From contig CAMCXF010000007.1 in NCBI GenBank assembly GCA_945883235.1, positions 62,001 through 126,000 of the forward strand: a stretch of DNA of 64,000 bases, given 5' to 3'. The stretch comes from Phenylobacterium deserti (GTDB lineage Bacteria > Pseudomonadota > Alphaproteobacteria > Caulobacterales > Caulobacteraceae). The position numbers and the translations under genes are program-made. The notes beneath the pieces are model-generated. The model had not been told where the DNA came from. It worked only from the letters and a program-made list of their open reading frames with translations, and did no database searches. This document shows, piece by piece, positions 16,385 to 23,828 of the stretch. How positions within the stretch are numbered: position 1 is the stretch's first letter; every line of letters starts with the position of its first letter.

Positions 16385-17008
16385 ATGAATCCTTCCGCGC
16401 AACCCCTGCCCGCCGAAGCCCTCGATGGTCGTCGTCGGCGCGGCCGGGACAACCGTGCGCGGATCGTGGCGGCCATGATGGAAATTGTCCGCAACGGTCA
16501 GATAGCGCCCAGCGCCGAGCAGGTGGCCGCCCAGGCCGATGTCGGGCTGCGAACGGTCTTCCGGCATTTTCAGGATATGGACAGCCTCTATCGCGAGATG
16601 TCGGTGGTTATCGAGGCACAGCTGCGCACCATCATTGAACGCCCCCTGAAGAACAGCGCCTGGCCAGAACGCATCTACGAACTGATCGGTCGCCGCGCCC
16701 TGGCTTTCGAGACCATCGCCCCTTACCGCCGTGCAGCAGATGCTTTTCGCCACCGATCAAAATTTCTGGGCGCCGACGCCGACCGGTTGGCGATCGAGCT
16801 ACGTGCGAAACTGGTGAAGGCCCTGCCGCCAGAGACGGCAGGCGATCTGCCGACACTCGAAGCACTGGACCTTCTGATGAGTTTCGAGGCCTGGTCCCGA
16901 TTGCGTCGCGAGCAGGGGCTGAGTGTAGAAAGAGCCCGTGCTGTAGTCGACATGACCGTTCGGAAGATCGTCGCTCAAGCCTCCAGTTCGATGTCCCAGT
17001 ACAGGTAG
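16385..17008 (+). CDS. TetR-family regulator of the dehalogenase operon
   Basis: A 207-residue TetR-type regulator. The N-terminal helix-turn-helix is RIVAAMMEIVRNGQIAPSAE followed by QVAAQADVGLRTVFRHFQDM. The C-terminal ligand domain is not assignable. It is divergent from the haloalkane dehalogenase with a 29-bp perfect-arm palindrome between, so it most likely represses the dehalogenase-DUF1330 operon and itself. The inducer may be a halogenated compound, but nothing in the sequence proves that. Its last 34 bp overlap the convergent HNH endonuclease gene. Confidence 0.87.
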   Translation: MNPSAQPLPAEALDGRRRRGRDNRARIVAAMMEIVRNGQIAPSAEQVAAQADVGLRTVFRHFQDMDSLYREMSVVIEAQLRTIIERPLKNSAWPERIYELIGRRALAFETIAPYRRAADAFRHRSKFLGADADRLAIELRAKLVKALPPETAGDLPTLEALDLLMSFEAWSRLRREQGLSVERARAVVDMTVRKIVAQASSSMSQYR

Positions 17009-17535
17009 TCCAGCCAGCTCTCATGCAGGTGGTGCGGCGGGAAGCGGCGGCCGCGGTTCTGGAGGTCGTGAGCGGTGGGACGGCGGGGCTTCTGGCGAGG
17101 CTGCATCTGCGCCTGCGCCGGCATCCGGCCACCCTTGGTCAGATTGCAGCGTGCGCACGCCGTGACGATGTTTTCCCAGGTTGTCCGCCCGCCCCGCGAG
17201 CGCGGGATCACGTGGTCGAAGGTCAGGTCATCGGTGGACGGGCAATACTGGCAGATGAAACCGTCTCGCAGGAAGAGGTTGAACCGTGTGAAGGCGGGCG
17301 GGCGGTCTTGTGTCACATACTGCTTCAGCGACACAACGCTGGGCAATTGCATGGCGAATGAGGGTGAGTGCACGACCTGATCGTAGGTCGACACCACGTC
17401 GACCCGGTCCAGGAACACCGCCTTGATCACGTCCTGCCAGGGCCACAGTGACAGAGGATAATAGCTGAGCGGCCGGAAATCGGCATTGAGCACGAGACAG
17501 GGCCAGCCTGACGGCGCGTGACTAACCACCTGCAT
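16975..17535 (-). CDS. HNH endonuclease family protein
   Basis: A 186-residue HNH nuclease-fold protein. The zinc/nuclease core is ICQYC (first CxxC), LTFDHVIPRSRGG (DHVIPRSRGG is the canonical HNH segment) and ENIVTACARCNLTKGG (second CxxC). The N-terminal ~75 residues (CLVLNADFRPLSYYPLSLW) are typical of a widespread chromosomal HNH group in alphaproteobacteria rather than of homing endonucleases. The biological role of that group is not established, and there is no partner methylase here. It converges on the TetR gene at 16385. Confidence 0.88.
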   Translation of the reverse strand: MQVVSHAPSGWPCLVLNADFRPLSYYPLSLWPWQDVIKAVFLDRVDVVSTYDQVVHSPSFAMQLPSVVSLKQYVTQDRPPAFTRFNLFLRDGFICQYCPSTDDLTFDHVIPRSRGGRTTWENIVTACARCNLTKGGRMPAQAQMQPRQKPRRPTAHDLQNRGRRFPPHHLHESWLDYLYWDIELEA

Positions 17536-17682
17536 GGAGACACCCGATGCAGCGGAGACAGCTGTAGAAGAGGTTCAGCGTGGTCCTGAAGACGAACACC
17601 CTCTGTATATAATTGGACAGTTTCGAAAACTATAGGCCCGATTCGGAGACAACTCTACGACGACGCGAGCCGGGTGCCTGTA

Positions 17683-17712
17683 GCCTCGCCCGGGACCATG
17701 TCCGGACGAGGC
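17683..17712. other. GC-rich stem-loop downstream of miniprotein A
   Basis: GCCTCG..CGAGGC with inner CCGG pairing forms a stem of about 12 bp with one bulge. It lies 18 bases beyond the miniprotein A stop codon on its strand. No T-run follows, so it may be a 3'-end structure rather than a classic terminator. Confidence 0.45.
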
Positions 17713-17730
17713 GCTAGCTGCGCAACATGT

Positions 17731-17832
17731 TCAGGCACCGAGGAAAGCGGTGGCACCGGCAATGGTCAGGGTAAGACCCAGGACCGCAAAGGATACGGTC
17801 AGGTCGAGGACCCGGTTCATCAGGTTGGTCAT
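17731..17832 (-). CDS. Miniprotein A: 33-residue single-span membrane protein
   Basis: A 33-residue open frame, too short for routine annotation but well supported. The ATG at 17832 is preceded by GGAGG with a 6-base spacer. The product starts MTNLMNRVLDLTVS and continues as one hydrophobic helix ending GATAFLGA. It aligns without gaps to miniprotein B (18055-18159) at about 12 of 30 positions, sharing R..D, LxL and the C-terminal AxTAxLGA. A 45-bp near-perfect palindrome lies 51 bases upstream. It probably sits in the inner membrane. Function unknown; the locus suggests control by the TetR at 18295. Confidence 0.72.
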   Translation of the reverse strand: MTNLMNRVLDLTVSFAVLGLTLTIAGATAFLGA

Positions 17833-17882
17833 TTTCAGCCTCCTTTTTGCTTTGGGACCGGTTGATCCGGCACCCCGCGCCC

Positions 17883-17927
17883 ATCTGGACAATGTTTAGA
17901 TAGCACTTATCTAATCATCGTCCAGAT
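17883..17927. promoter_or_regulatory. 45-bp near-perfect palindrome upstream of miniprotein A
   Basis: Two 20-base arms (17883-17902 and 17908-17927) match as inverted copies at 18 of 20 positions around the 5-base centre GCACT. The core TTAGATA-GCACT-TATCTAA is perfect. A related element, TCAGATAGGCACTGATCTGA, lies at 18224-18243 beside the TetR gene, so both probably bind the same TetR protein. Confidence 0.75.
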
Positions 17928-17989
17928 AGTAATTCTAATGGTACTGATATACAATTTTGCATGCCAACAGATGTTGCAGCGCGCGCACG

Positions 17990-18014
17990 AAAAAGGGGCC
18001 CGCATGGGGCCCCT
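17990..18014 (-). terminator. Rho-independent terminator of miniprotein B
   Basis: On the minus strand AGGGGCCC-CATGC-GGGCCCCT forms a perfect 8-bp GC-rich stem with a 5-base loop, followed by a run of five T. It lies 41 bases after the miniprotein B stop codon and supports that gene as a real short transcript. Confidence 0.8.
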
Positions 18015-18054
18015 CCTCGAAGGTTTCGATAATTAGATAGCCAGGCGGAGAGGC

Positions 18055-18159
18055 CTAGGCTCCGAGAGCCGCCGTGCCGAAGGCCGCAACAAGACCGAGC
18101 GACAGGAGGAACACAGGGACGAAACGATCGAAGAACCGTTCGAACTTCACGAGAGACAT
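18055..18159 (-). CDS. Miniprotein B: 34-residue single-span membrane protein
   Basis: A 34-residue open frame with its own terminator (17990-18014) and an operator-like palindrome upstream (18224-18243). The product begins MSLVKFERFFDRFVPVF and ends in a hydrophobic helix with LGLVAAFGTAALGA. The amphipathic, charged N-terminus (K5, E7, R8, D11, R12) before one membrane span resembles known small regulatory membrane peptides, but no family is recognised. It resembles miniprotein A closely. It is divergent from the TetR gene at 18295. The ribosome site is weak (GGAAAG). Confidence 0.7.
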   Translation of the reverse strand: MSLVKFERFFDRFVPVFLLSLGLVAAFGTAALGA

Positions 18160-18223
18160 GACACACACTTTCCAGTTTCAGGGCCCCTCATCGATGTGAG
18201 GGTGTTTCTAATTTGAACGATGT

Positions 18224-18243
18224 TCAGATAGGCACTGATCTGA
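18224..18243. promoter_or_regulatory. Operator-like palindrome between miniprotein B and tetR
   Basis: TCAGAT-AGGCACTG-ATCTGA is an inverted repeat in the 135-bp divergent region. Together with its flanks (ATGT before, GACGTC after) it matches the sequence of the 45-bp palindrome at 17883-17927, differing mainly by one inserted base. This indicates a shared regulator. Confidence 0.7.
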
Positions 18244-18294
18244 GCGACGTCAAGATCGGTGTACAGCGCGCGAATATGAACTTATGGTAATGAG

Positions 18295-18924
18295 ATGAGC
18301 GAAGCCAAAACCATTGGACCCCGCCCCTACCATCACGGCGACCTGACGCGAGCCCTGGTCGACGCAGCGCGGAGACTGCTGGAAGCCGAGGGTCCCAGCG
18401 CGCTATCGCTACGCGCGGTGGCCCGGGAAGCCGGGGTCAGCCCGGCCGCCCCCTATCACCACTTCAAGGACAAGGCTGAACTGCTGGACGCGGTCGCCAA
18501 TGTGGGTTGGGATCTGCTGGGCGTTCAAATGTCGACAGCCAAGGCCGCGACCACCGGCATGCAGCAATTGACGGCGCTGGGCATCGCCTATGTCTGCTTC
18601 GCCCGCGAAAACCCGGCCCTCTACCATGTGATGTACGACGCGGCCCGCGAGAAGGACGAGATGCCCGAGGGTGTGCAGGGGAACAAGGACAGCGCCTACT
18701 GCATGGTGCGCGACACCATGATTGAAAACGGTGCAGACCCCTCTCAGGACACGCATCTGGAACTGGCCGGCGTGGCCGCCTGGTGCGGTGCGCACGGCTT
18801 GGCCGAGATGGCCAGCTTCAAACAGTTCGATCACCTCAAGGAACAGCTTGGAGGCGAGGTTCCTTTCTTCGAGGCGGTTTTGAGCCATATGGGCCTGTTC
18901 CCCAAGCCGCACCACGACTGCTAG
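18295..18924 (+). CDS. TetR-family regulator, likely controlling miniproteins A and B
   Basis: A 209-residue TetR-type repressor. The DNA-binding domain shows PYHHGDLTRALVDAARRLLE, then LSLRAVAREAGVSPAAPYHH and FKDKAELLDAVA, the standard helix-turn-helix with recognition helix. The C-terminal ligand domain has several His and Cys (WCGAHGLAEMA, and a final HHDC), perhaps relevant to its ligand. It is divergent from miniprotein B with a palindrome between, and a stronger related palindrome precedes miniprotein A. It probably represses both genes and itself. Ligand unknown. Confidence 0.88.
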   Translation: MSEAKTIGPRPYHHGDLTRALVDAARRLLEAEGPSALSLRAVAREAGVSPAAPYHHFKDKAELLDAVANVGWDLLGVQMSTAKAATTGMQQLTALGIAYVCFARENPALYHVMYDAAREKDEMPEGVQGNKDSAYCMVRDTMIENGADPSQDTHLELAGVAAWCGAHGLAEMASFKQFDHLKEQLGGEVPFFEAVLSHMGLFPKPHHDC

Positions 18925-18934
18925 ACCTGCCGGG

Positions 18935-19759
18935 GTGTTCGTCACCCGCTTCGCCCCGTCTCCAACCGGATATCTCCACCGCGGCCATGCGCTGTCGGCC
19001 CTGACCGCCCACGCCGCCGCGCGCCAGGCTAAGGGACGGTTTCTCCTGCGCATTGAAAATATTGACGCCACGCGCTGCCGCCCGGCGTTCGAAATGGCGT
19101 TGCTGGAGGACCTGGCGTGGTTGGGCCTGGAGTGGGAGACACCTGTTCGCCGACAGGCTGATCACTTCGATGACTACCGCGCCGCCCTGTCACATTTGGT
19201 GGGTGATGGGCTGCTCTACCGCTGCTTCCGCACGCGCAAGGAGGTAGCGCTGGCCAGCGCGTCCGCCCCGCATGGGGATATGGAGGTATTCACTGGCGGC
19301 CCGCTTTCCGCCGCCGACGAGGCTCAGCGTCTGACTGCCGGCGAGCCCTTCGCCTGGCGCCTATCCCTGGGTGCGGCTGAGAGCAAGCTGGGTGGGTTCA
19401 GTAGCCTGACGTTCACAGACGATGCCATTCCGGTGACTGCCCGGCCGGATCTTGGCGGCGACGTTGTGCTGGCCCGAAAAGACGTGGGCGTCGCCTACCA
19501 TCTGGCGGTCGTGGTCGATGACGCGCTGCAGGGGATTACCCACGTTGTGCGCGGCGACGACCTGAGGGACGCAACCCACGTTCAGCGTCTGTTGCAGGCG
19601 CTGCTGGGCCTTCCGACCCCGAGCTATCGCCATCACTCCCTGTTGCTCGACGCCGGGGGGTGCAGGCTGGCCAAGCGCAACAACGCCGAAACCCTGCGAA
19701 GCTTGCGCGAACGCGGTATGAGCGCTGTCGATCTTCGCGGGGAGCTGGGGTTTGACTGA
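18935..19759 (+). CDS. gluQ: Glutamyl-Q tRNA(Asp) synthetase
   Basis: GluQ-RS, a truncated glutamyl-tRNA synthetase paralogue (274 residues) that attaches glutamate to queuosine in tRNA-Asp. It keeps the catalytic core with TRFAPSPTGYLHRGHALSAL (HIGH-like) and the KMSKS-like RLAKRNN near the C-terminus. It lacks the anticodon-binding domain, which separates it from GltX. The start is GTG, 10 bases after the TetR stop. It overlaps the EamA transporter by 8 bp. Confidence 0.9.
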   Translation: MFVTRFAPSPTGYLHRGHALSALTAHAAARQAKGRFLLRIENIDATRCRPAFEMALLEDLAWLGLEWETPVRRQADHFDDYRAALSHLVGDGLLYRCFRTRKEVALASASAPHGDMEVFTGGPLSAADEAQRLTAGEPFAWRLSLGAAESKLGGFSSLTFTDDAIPVTARPDLGGDVVLARKDVGVAYHLAVVVDDALQGITHVVRGDDLRDATHVQRLLQALLGLPTPSYRHHSLLLDAGGCRLAKRNNAETLRSLRERGMSAVDLRGELGFD

Positions 19760-20642
19760 GGGGGTTGTCGCGCCGCAAACGAGGACAGACTGGCGCGCGG
19801 TAGGGGTGCTGCTGTTCGGTGCCTGCGTCATTGGGCTGTCGCCGATCCTGGTGCGATTGACCGAGGCCGGCCCCGCCGCAGCCGGCTTCTGGAGGCTGGC
19901 TTTAGCCCTGCCGCTGCTGGCGATGCTGACGGTGCGCACGACCAGGCGGATTGGCCGACCCTCGCGGATCGCCGTTTGGGCTGGCGTGTTCTTCGCCCTG
20001 GATCTCGGCTTCTGGCACTATGCCGTGCACTACACCTCCGTCACCAACGCCACCGTGCTGTCCAACCTGACCCCTGTGGTGGTGACAGCCTTCGCCTGGA
20101 TATTCCTGAAGCAAAGACCGGCCAGTCTGTTCCTCGTGGCGGTCGCCGCCGCCACGGGCGGTGCCTGGTTGATGGCCTTCGAAAAAGGTGGTGGTGCCTT
20201 GGTCAACCAACCACTTGGCGACGCGCTCTCGGTGCTGACGGCGCTCTGGTACTCGGCCTACTTCCTGTGCATGGCGCAGGGCCGCAAAACCGAAGGGGCC
20301 AGCCAGCTGATGTTCTGGGTCAGCATCATCGGCGCGCCGCTGCTGTTGATCGCAGCAATCGTCGCAGGCGAGCCGATCCTGCCATCCAGTGTGTTGGGCT
20401 GGTCCGCTCTGGCGGGGCTGGGCCTGATGCATGTTGCCGGACAAGGTTCTCTGGCCTGGGCCATGGGACGGCTGCCGACATCGACAGCGTCGGTCGTGGT
20501 GCTGGTCCAGCCGGTCGTGGCGGCCTGGCTCGGCTGGCTGTTGTTTTTCGAGCCCATTGGTCGCTTGCAGGCTGTTGGCGCGGTCGTGACCCTTCTCGGT
20601 GTGATCCTGGCACAATGGGCATCGCGGCCTAAGCCGGAGTGA
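19752..20642 (+). CDS. EamA-family (DMT) transporter
   Basis: A ten-helix drug/metabolite-type transporter of 296 residues with two EamA repeats. The first covers about residues 20-145 (e.g. VRLTEAGPAAAGFWRLALAL, YTSVTNATVLSNLTPVVVT). The second covers about 160-290 (GLGLMHVAGQGSLAWAMGRL, STASVVVLVQPVVAAWLGW). Substrate unknown; relatives export amino acids or metabolites. TTG at 19752 overlaps gluQ and is the only start that keeps the first helix. It converges on selO with a 14-bp overlap. Confidence 0.88.
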   Translation: MTEGVVAPQTRTDWRAVGVLLFGACVIGLSPILVRLTEAGPAAAGFWRLALALPLLAMLTVRTTRRIGRPSRIAVWAGVFFALDLGFWHYAVHYTSVTNATVLSNLTPVVVTAFAWIFLKQRPASLFLVAVAAATGGAWLMAFEKGGGALVNQPLGDALSVLTALWYSAYFLCMAQGRKTEGASQLMFWVSIIGAPLLLIAAIVAGEPILPSSVLGWSALAGLGLMHVAGQGSLAWAMGRLPTSTASVVVLVQPVVAAWLGWLLFFEPIGRLQAVGAVVTLLGVILAQWASRPKPE

Positions 20643-22050
20643 GACCCCACGCCAGCCGAGCGGCCTCGATACGATCCAGTTTCTGGTTGAAGACCGACCA
20701 GTCATCGGTCCCGGCGATCGGTGCCCAGATCGATTCGATTTCGTCGATCAGCAGTTCTTCCGGCTCGGTGCGGGAGAAGTAGGGGTGCGTCAATCGCTCT
20801 GATCGTACAGGGCGGTGAACGGCGAGGCACTGGCGGAACGTGACAAACGGCTGGGTCGCATAGTGGCTTGCCCGGGGTCCCGCCAGGGCTCGGTCCTCCC
20901 GGCCGCAAAACCAGTCGAAGAAGAAGGGTTCCCATCGCAGCATCTCACCGCCATCAGCCATGGCCTGGAATGCGGCCTGGACCAGGATCGCATCCGCTTC
21001 ATCGCCTTCCGAGCCAACGCCCAGCCGCGCCAGCATGGCGGCTATCAGTTCTCGCCGATATGCCGGTCCAAATCCGTTCAGGGCCTCGACCAGTGTGTCG
21101 CTGTTGCCGACCAGCGAGAAACACCCGGCCAGCTGTTGCAGGTTCCAGTTTACCGCCTCGGGCTGACGACCGAAGCTGTAGAGCCCCTGGTGGTCAAAGT
21201 AGGCGGCGGTGAAGTTGGGGTCGGAGTGCGGAAGGAACCGGTAGGGCCCGTAGTCGAAACTCTCACCCGTCAGGTTCATGTTGTCGGTATTGAGCACGCC
21301 ATGGACGAACCCGGCCGTCATCCAGCCGGCGGTCATCGTCGCCACACGACCAACGACCGCTTCCAGCAAAGCGGCGGGCCGGTCATTCGCCCCCTCGAGT
21401 TCCGGGTAGTAGTTGGCGATCACATGGTCGATCAGCGCGCTGACCCGCTCCGCGCTTTCGAAAAACGCGTGCCGCTGGAAGCTGCCGAAGCGGATGTGGC
21501 TGTGCGATAGGCGCACCAGAACGCCCGCGCGCGTCGGGCTGGGCTCATCACCACGCTCAAGCGCCTCACCGGTCTCGATCAGAGAGAGCGACCGGGAGGT
21601 CGGCACGCCCAGGGCCTCCAGCATCGCTGTGGCCAGCACTTCACGCATCCCCCCCTTCAGCGTCAGCCGACCGTCGCCCCCGCGGGACCACGGTGTCTGA
21701 CCCGACCCCTTGGTGCCCAGATCCAGCAGGCGGCCGGTCCCAGCCTCGCGAAGTTGGGCGAACAGGAACCCGCGCCCATCGCCCAGGTCGGAGTTGTAAG
21801 TGCGAAACTGGTGACCGTGATAACGCTGGGCGAGGGGCGGATCGATGTTGCCCGGCAAGGGCTGGAAGCGGCCAAAGTGGGCGACCCATTCGGCGTCGCT
21901 CAGCGTCTCCAGGCCGACGGTGGCCGCCGCACGGTCATTGCGAAACCGCAGGATCGTCTGCGGAAAGTCAGCCGCCGCCACAGGATCGCCGAATTCAGGC
22001 CCCAGGGTCGGAAACTGCGGATCAGGTCGATAGATGGCGGAAGGTGGCAT
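20629..22050 (-). CDS. selO: Protein adenylyltransferase SelO
   Basis: SelO/YdiU, a pseudokinase-fold enzyme that transfers AMP to Ser, Thr or Tyr of target proteins, 473 residues. Family features include the Gly-rich DLGTKGSGQTPWSRGGDGRL, the nucleotide-binding LKGGMREVLATAMLEALGVP, and the catalytic FVHGVLNTDNMNLTG. No Sec/Cys tail is present; bacterial forms without it are common. The ATG at 22050 starts MPPSAIYRPD four bases after the ilvE stop, so the two are probably one operon. A longer frame would overlap ilvE and was rejected. Confidence 0.92.
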   Translation of the reverse strand: MPPSAIYRPDPQFPTLGPEFGDPVAAADFPQTILRFRNDRAAATVGLETLSDAEWVAHFGRFQPLPGNIDPPLAQRYHGHQFRTYNSDLGDGRGFLFAQLREAGTGRLLDLGTKGSGQTPWSRGGDGRLTLKGGMREVLATAMLEALGVPTSRSLSLIETGEALERGDEPSPTRAGVLVRLSHSHIRFGSFQRHAFFESAERVSALIDHVIANYYPELEGANDRPAALLEAVVGRVATMTAGWMTAGFVHGVLNTDNMNLTGESFDYGPYRFLPHSDPNFTAAYFDHQGLYSFGRQPEAVNWNLQQLAGCFSLVGNSDTLVEALNGFGPAYRRELIAAMLARLGVGSEGDEADAILVQAAFQAMADGGEMLRWEPFFFDWFCGREDRALAGPRASHYATQPFVTFRQCLAVHRPVRSERLTHPYFSRTEPEELLIDEIESIWAPIAGTDDWSVFNQKLDRIEAARLAWGLTPA

Positions 22051-22054
22051 GCCC

Positions 22055-22942
22055 TCAGGCCGCCACCAGCTCCCGGCGGACCAGACGTGCGTAGTCATCC
22101 ATCAGGCCCAGCGAGATGGCGTCCGGCTTGAAGTTGTACTCGCCGATCTGCGACACCGGCGTCACCTCGGCGGCAGTGCCGACCACAAAGCACTCGGTGA
22201 AGCCCGCCAGTTCCTCCGGCTTGATGTGCCGCTCAACGACCGTGAGGCCCTTGTCCCGCGCCAGCTTGATCACTGTCTGCCGGGTGATCCCGTTCAGGAA
22301 GCAGTCGGGGGTCGGCGAATGAATCACGCCATCCTGCACGAAGAACACGTTCGAGCCCGTGCTCTCGGCGATATAGCCGCGGTAGTCGAGCATCATCGCG
22401 TCGGTGTATCCGGCCTTCTCCGCCGCGTGCTTGGAGATGGTACAGATCATGTAGAGGCCCGTGGCCTTGGCGTGGACTGGCTCGGTTTCGGGCGAAGGCC
22501 GCTTGTACTTCGCCCAGCACATCCGGACACCCTTGGCCCGCTCGGCAGGTGAGAAATAGGAAGGCCAGTCCCAGACCGCGATAGCCACGTGGATCTTCGT
22601 GTCCTGAGCCGACACGCCGATCATCTCTGAACCACGCCAGGCAATGGGGCGGACATAGGCATCGGTGAGGCCATTCCGCGCACAGGTATCGCGACAGGCC
22701 TGATCGATCTCTGCGACAGTGAACGGGATTTCGAAATCGAGGAGTTCGGCCGAGTTGAACAGGCGTTGGGTGTGCGCCGTCAGCTCAAAGATCTCGCCGC
22801 CGTACATCCGCTCGCCCTCGAACACGGCAGAGGCATAGTGAAGGCCGTGGGTCAGGACATGTACCTTCGCGTCGCGCCAGGCCACGAACTGGCCATCCAG
22901 CCAGATCCATCCGTCGCGGTCGTCAAAGGGAACAAGTGCCAT
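22055..22942 (-). CDS. ilvE: Branched-chain amino acid aminotransferase
   Basis: A fold-type IV PLP transaminase, 295 residues, for the last step of Val, Leu and Ile synthesis. The PLP lysine lies in VHAKATGLYMICTISKH, and further signatures are DYRGYIAESTGSNVFFV and GITRQTVIKLARD. ATG 22942 (MALVPFDDRDG) is chosen because GAGGAGG precedes it by nine bases; an upstream in-frame ATG lacks a ribosome site. It is followed by selO after 4 bases and divergent from the response-regulator gene. Confidence 0.93.
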   Translation of the reverse strand: MALVPFDDRDGWIWLDGQFVAWRDAKVHVLTHGLHYASAVFEGERMYGGEIFELTAHTQRLFNSAELLDFEIPFTVAEIDQACRDTCARNGLTDAYVRPIAWRGSEMIGVSAQDTKIHVAIAVWDWPSYFSPAERAKGVRMCWAKYKRPSPETEPVHAKATGLYMICTISKHAAEKAGYTDAMMLDYRGYIAESTGSNVFFVQDGVIHSPTPDCFLNGITRQTVIKLARDKGLTVVERHIKPEELAGFTECFVVGTAAEVTPVSQIGEYNFKPDAISLGLMDDYARLVRRELVAA

Positions 22943-23107
22943 GTAATGCGGCCTCCTCTCAGAAGTCCTCTTGAACCGTTCTGTCATCGTCCAGTCAAAC
23001 GAATTGGCTTTCCAGGCAGGTTCGGCTCGCTGTTTTACGCTATCATCTCGCGTTCGCTCGCAGCCTCCTGCACACTCGCGGGGACGTTTCGAGCGTTGAG
23101 GATTTCA

Positions 23108-23815
23108 ATGAGTGCTGCGGATGCCCCGCCCAGAAGCCGCCACCTGCTGGTTGTCGACGACGACGATCGGATTCGCGATCTTCTGAAGGAATACCTGAGC
23201 CGCGCCGGGTTCCGGGTGACGGCGGCGGCCGGCGGCAGCGCGGCGCGGCGGCTACTGGCGACCCTCGACTTTGATCTGGCTGTGTTCGACGTGATGATGC
23301 CCGGTGAGGACGGCTTCTCGCTGACAAAATGGCTGCGCGAACAGCGCGGACAGGCGGGCCGCACGCCGGTGTTGATGCTGACCGCGCTGGGCGAGGCCGG
23401 AAACCGGATCGAAGGCCTGAAGCTCGGCGCTGACGATTACCTTGGCAAACCCTTCGAGCCCGAGGAACTGCTGCTGCGGATCGAGGCCATACTGCGTCGA
23501 TCTCACGATCCTCAGCCTGCGAGCGGCGCGCTGCGGCTCGGTCGCTGCCTGTTCGATACTGATCGTGGCGAACTGACCTGTGACGGAGAGCCGGTCAAGT
23601 TGACTGAGGCAGAGGTGCTGCTGTTGCGACATCTGGCACGCACGCCGCACGAAGCCGTGGACAGGCTGGAACTGGCGCGGGATTCAGTGGATCCATCCGG
23701 CCGCGCTGTCGATGTTCAGGTGACGCGCCTGCGCCGGAAGATCGAGACTGACGCCAAGTCGCCACGCTATCTGCAGACCGTTCGCGGAGTGGGCTACAGA
23801 CTGGCGCCGGATTGA
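23108..23815 (+). CDS. OmpR-family response regulator
   Basis: A 235-residue OmpR/PhoB-type response regulator. The receiver domain has VVDDDDRIRDLLKEYL with the acidic pocket, phospho-acceptor Asp61 in LAVFDVMMPGEDG, TALGE and the conserved Lys in LGKPFEPEELL. The C-terminal winged helix has LTEAEVLLLRHLARTPHEAV and RRKIETDAKSPRYLQTVRGV. ATG 23108 is preceded by GAGG; the longer frame overlaps ilvE and was rejected. The sensor kinase gene follows 13 bases later. The signal is unknown. Confidence 0.93.
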   Translation: MSAADAPPRSRHLLVVDDDDRIRDLLKEYLSRAGFRVTAAAGGSAARRLLATLDFDLAVFDVMMPGEDGFSLTKWLREQRGQAGRTPVLMLTALGEAGNRIEGLKLGADDYLGKPFEPEELLLRIEAILRRSHDPQPASGALRLGRCLFDTDRGELTCDGEPVKLTEAEVLLLRHLARTPHEAVDRLELARDSVDPSGRAVDVQVTRLRRKIETDAKSPRYLQTVRGVGYRLAPD

Positions 23816-23828
23816 TGGGAGGCAAGGG

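Noticed and set aside
17674-17865. 63-codon plus-strand frame over miniprotein A
   Set aside because: It has no ribosome site, low-complexity Gly/Ser composition, and overlaps the better-supported minus-strand miniprotein.
22766-23107. Upstream extension of the response-regulator frame
   Set aside because: It overlaps ilvE on the other strand and the receiver domain starts only after the GAGG-preceded ATG at 23108.
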